This document shows, one piece after another, positions 4,249 through 6,055 of a DNA stretch of 6,055 bases; the first letter of the stretch is position 1; each line of letters begins with the position of its first letter. The stretch covers positions 1 to 6,055 of the forward strand of contig JAGDDO010000219.1 in the NCBI GenBank assembly GCA_017848205.1, in the 5' to 3' direction. This DNA comes from Oscillospiraceae bacterium. Lineage in GTDB: Bacteria; Bacillota_A; Clostridia; Oscillospirales; Ruminococcaceae. The notes under the pieces are model-generated. The model searched no databases. It had not been told where the DNA came from and saw only the letters and a program-made list of their open reading frames with translations. The translations under genes were made by a program, and so were the position numbers.

Positions 4249-5757
4249 GTGGAATTTATCAGAAAAAATGCCGTATCTTTCGGCATCATTACTCTCGTCC
4301 TGTGCTTGGCATCGTTTTTTCTGATAACAGCCGATTCGGTATTCACTGTACATGACGACATTCTAACATATATGCAGGTCCAGAGGGGAAACCTGTGGCA
4401 GACCGCCGTGGATGACGCAAAACATGGCAGGGTCGGCCACATCCCCCTGACATTTCTTCTTTACATCCCCTACTTTTTTAAAAGTCCTCTTACAGTAAGA
4501 GTTTTTTCGGCAGGGGCTGTTTTATTTGATATGGCCGGGCTTTATTACCTTGTAAAGAATAATATCACAAAACGCGCCGGCCTTCTTTCATGCATACTTT
4601 TCATTTCCTTTGCATGTATCTCAAACCAGCACAATCTGTTTGTTTCATATATCATCGGTCATCAGATACCGTCAGGGATGGTACTGTTCGCTTTGGGTCT
4701 GTTCACAAAATATTATCCTGAACGGAAAGATAAAAAAAGGCTGATCGCAGGTGCTGCACTTCTCACAGCTGCTTCGCTTCTCTATGAAGCCTGCACTGCG
4801 TACATACTGCTTTTTTTACTTACTGCATTCCTTAAAAATGAAGGAAAGTTTTCAGGGAAAGTTATTAAAGCTATAAAGGATAACCTTATTAACTTTGCTT
4901 TTCTGGCAGCATACGTGATTTTATATTATCTCTGGCGCAGATCATACCCTTCTGATTACTCCGGTTCGGTACTAGCCTTCGATAATATTCCTCAGAGTTT
5001 TATAACGATGTTCCGCTACTCTTTCGGCATGGTTCCGGGACTTCCGGCTGCCGCGATGCTCATAAAAGGATATGTTCCTGTTTCAGAAATACTGAGCCTT
5101 GTAAGACCATGGATCATCATCGCTCCACTTGCGGCTGCCGTTTCTTTCGGAATACTGTTTCCGGAAACAGATATAAAGCAGAAAAAAAGCACTCTTATCA
5201 TTTACTGCATAGCAGGTATTCTTATACCTAACATTATAATCAGCTTCACTCCGAAATACGCGGAATGGACAGCAAGCGGAAGCTATGCGTATGTGACCTC
5301 ATTCTACAGCTACTTTTTCCTTATACCGCTTTTCATTCTTGTTCTGAAATGCATAGTAAAAAAGAACAGCAGAGTAACGACAGTTTGTTTAAGCACTCTC
5401 GTATTTGCGGTATCACTTATTTCTGCTGTAAACAACACCGCCTGGAACTGCTACTTTAAAGGCGAATACGCAATGTACAGGGCTTTTTCCGACGCTGTTA
5501 CATCGGACTATTTTGATACCCTTGAAGACGGGACTACAGTATTTATACCTGACTACACAGGAATTCATCATGACATGTCCATAACGGAAAGCTTTGTTTC
5601 CATATATACTGACGCTGATCTTACATTTACAAACGATGCTGAAAGCATTGATTTCAGTAGGCCGGTCATAATGATGAAATACGATCCGGAGAAAAAAATT
5701 ATAAGCTGCGGAAAAATGGATAATGATATGAATTTTAATGCAGACTTTCATACGTGA
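4249..5757 (+). CDS. Polytopic membrane protein with GT-C-like layout
   Basis: The product is 502 aa from a GTG one base after the degV stop. No good Shine-Dalgarno is seen, so translation is probably coupled to degV. No in-frame ATG near the start offers an alternative. Hydrophobic helices lie at about 10-27, 66-77, 84-104, 112-127, 141-155, 165-178, 182-195, 212-228, 284-304, 314-333, 354-370 and 377-394. A polar tail of about 105 residues (395-502) is probably extracytoplasmic. The first outer loop contains HDD (35-37) within FTVHDDILTY. An acidic pair at this place is typical of GT-C glycosyltransferases using polyprenyl-phosphate sugars, and of Gtr-like cell-surface sugar modification proteins. 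The assignment is from topology and that motif only; an uncharacterised integral membrane protein is the safe call. It ends with tandem stops (TGATGA) followed by a strong terminator. Confidence 0.8.
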   Translation: MEFIRKNAVSFGIITLVLCLASFFLITADSVFTVHDDILTYMQVQRGNLWQTAVDDAKHGRVGHIPLTFLLYIPYFFKSPLTVRVFSAGAVLFDMAGLYYLVKNNITKRAGLLSCILFISFACISNQHNLFVSYIIGHQIPSGMVLFALGLFTKYYPERKDKKRLIAGAALLTAASLLYEACTAYILLFLLTAFLKNEGKFSGKVIKAIKDNLINFAFLAAYVILYYLWRRSYPSDYSGSVLAFDNIPQSFITMFRYSFGMVPGLPAAAMLIKGYVPVSEILSLVRPWIIIAPLAAAVSFGILFPETDIKQKKSTLIIYCIAGILIPNIIISFTPKYAEWTASGSYAYVTSFYSYFFLIPLFILVLKCIVKKNSRVTTVCLSTLVFAVSLISAVNNTAWNCYFKGEYAMYRAFSDAVTSDYFDTLEDGTTVFIPDYTGIHHDMSITESFVSIYTDADLTFTNDAESIDFSRPVIMMKYDPEKKIISCGKMDNDMNFNADFHT

Positions 5758-5794
5758 TGAAATTTATAATCGACTGCGTTACGAATACAAAATA

Positions 5795-5841
5795 AAACGG
5801 AACAGAAAATTGTTTTTAACAGTCTTCTGTTCCGTTTTTTT
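5795..5841 (+). terminator. Strong intrinsic terminator, probably bidirectional
   Basis: A perfect 13-bp stem, AAACGGAACAGAA (5795-5807) with TTCTGTTCCGTTT (5825-5837), has a 17-base loop and a run of seven T (5835-5841). It ends the trmL-degV-membrane protein side. Read on the minus strand it is followed by GTTTTATTTT, so it could also stop the converging gene at the right edge. Confidence 0.85.
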
Positions 5842-5896
5842 ATTTACACCACGCAGATTCTCAGACTTCGTTTGTTTCCTGCATATCGTTCATCAC

Positions 5897-5911
5897 ATCC
5901 GGAAACCGGAT
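5897..5911. other. Short hairpin downstream of the right-edge gene
   Basis: ATCCGG (5897-5902) and CCGGAT (5906-5911) pair across an AAA loop, 3 bases after the minus-strand stop. No T-run follows, so it is more likely an mRNA 3'-end structure than a terminator. Confidence 0.3.
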
Positions 5912-5914
5912 ATA

Positions 5915-6055
5915 TCACTCCAGCGGAATATATCCTTCCTTATAATCCATTATGATATACGGATGTTCCTTTGCATAGTTTTCCATAAGTTCATGCCATG
6001 ACGATGCGGTTTCCTCTTTGAGAATACCGACATCCACCTGATTCATTGCCGGACA
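5915..6055 (-). CDS. C-terminal end of an unrecognised protein (partial)
   Basis: An open minus-strand frame enters from the right edge and ends at TGA 5917-5915, giving 46 residues. The visible part is soluble and mixed in charge, with ASSWHELMENYAKEHPY followed by IIMDYKEGYIPLE at the C-terminus. An internal Met at residue 4 exists (AUG at 6046-6044), but the frame is open upstream of it and no Shine-Dalgarno is visible, so this is taken as an internal codon. Codon use matches the core genes to its left. It converges on the terminator at 5795-5841. No family is recognised. A plus-strand frame overlapping this region (to 6001) is judged a shadow. Confidence 0.6.
   Translation of the reverse strand, partial: CPAMNQVDVGILKEETASSWHELMENYAKEHPYIIMDYKEGYIPLE

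Noticed and set aside
4249..5757. Antisense frames at 5016-5201, 5413-5751 and plus-strand frames at 5265-5459 and 5738-6001
   Set aside because: They overlap the long membrane protein gene, the terminator or the right-edge gene, lack ribosome binding sites and show no family features.

Overview
The window looks like a piece of a low-to-moderate GC Gram-positive (Bacillota) genome, most likely a rumen or gut Clostridia of the Ruminococcus type. The support is the AGGAG-type ribosome binding sites, sigma-A promoters of the form TTGAAA-N17-(TGn)TATAAT, the compact trmL and degV genes, the mix of ATG, GTG and TTG starts, and the normal use of TGA as a stop. The genus is inferred from general style, not from a search.

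Layout, left to right. (1) Positions 1-963, minus strand: an open reading frame running off the left edge. Its first ~121 codons look like the start of a PstS-like phosphate-binding protein. From about codon 122 it becomes, in frame, the C-terminal part of a GC-rich glycoside-hydrolase-like protein. Base composition breaks sharply at the same point, so this is either an assembly chimera or a true recombination fusion. (2) Positions 1185-1808, minus strand: an AT-rich accessory gene resembling the PBECR4 nuclease-like family. Ahead of it lie a strong promoter, a ~250-nt structured leader, and a terminator-like hairpin just before the start codon. (3) Two nearly identical 80-bp elements (79/80), each able to fold as a three-way junction, lie upstream of the two leftward promoters. 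(4) Positions 2315-2575, plus strand: a small two-helix membrane protein with its own promoter. (5) Positions 2695-5757, plus strand: trmL (tRNA wobble-base 2'-O-methyltransferase), a ~110-bp structured repeat, a DegV/FakB fatty-acid-binding protein, and, one base after the DegV stop, a polytopic membrane protein with GT-C-like layout. A strong terminator follows. (6) Positions 5915-6055, minus strand: the C-terminal end of an unrecognised gene converging on that terminator.

The trmL-degV-membrane protein stretch reads as ordinary chromosome. The left 2.3 kb (hybrid ORF, PBECR4-like gene, structured leader, paired repeats) has the character of an accessory or rearranged region. The most interesting item is the PBECR4-like gene with its structured, apparently attenuated leader, flanked by copies of a foldable element that seems to carry an outward-facing -35 box.
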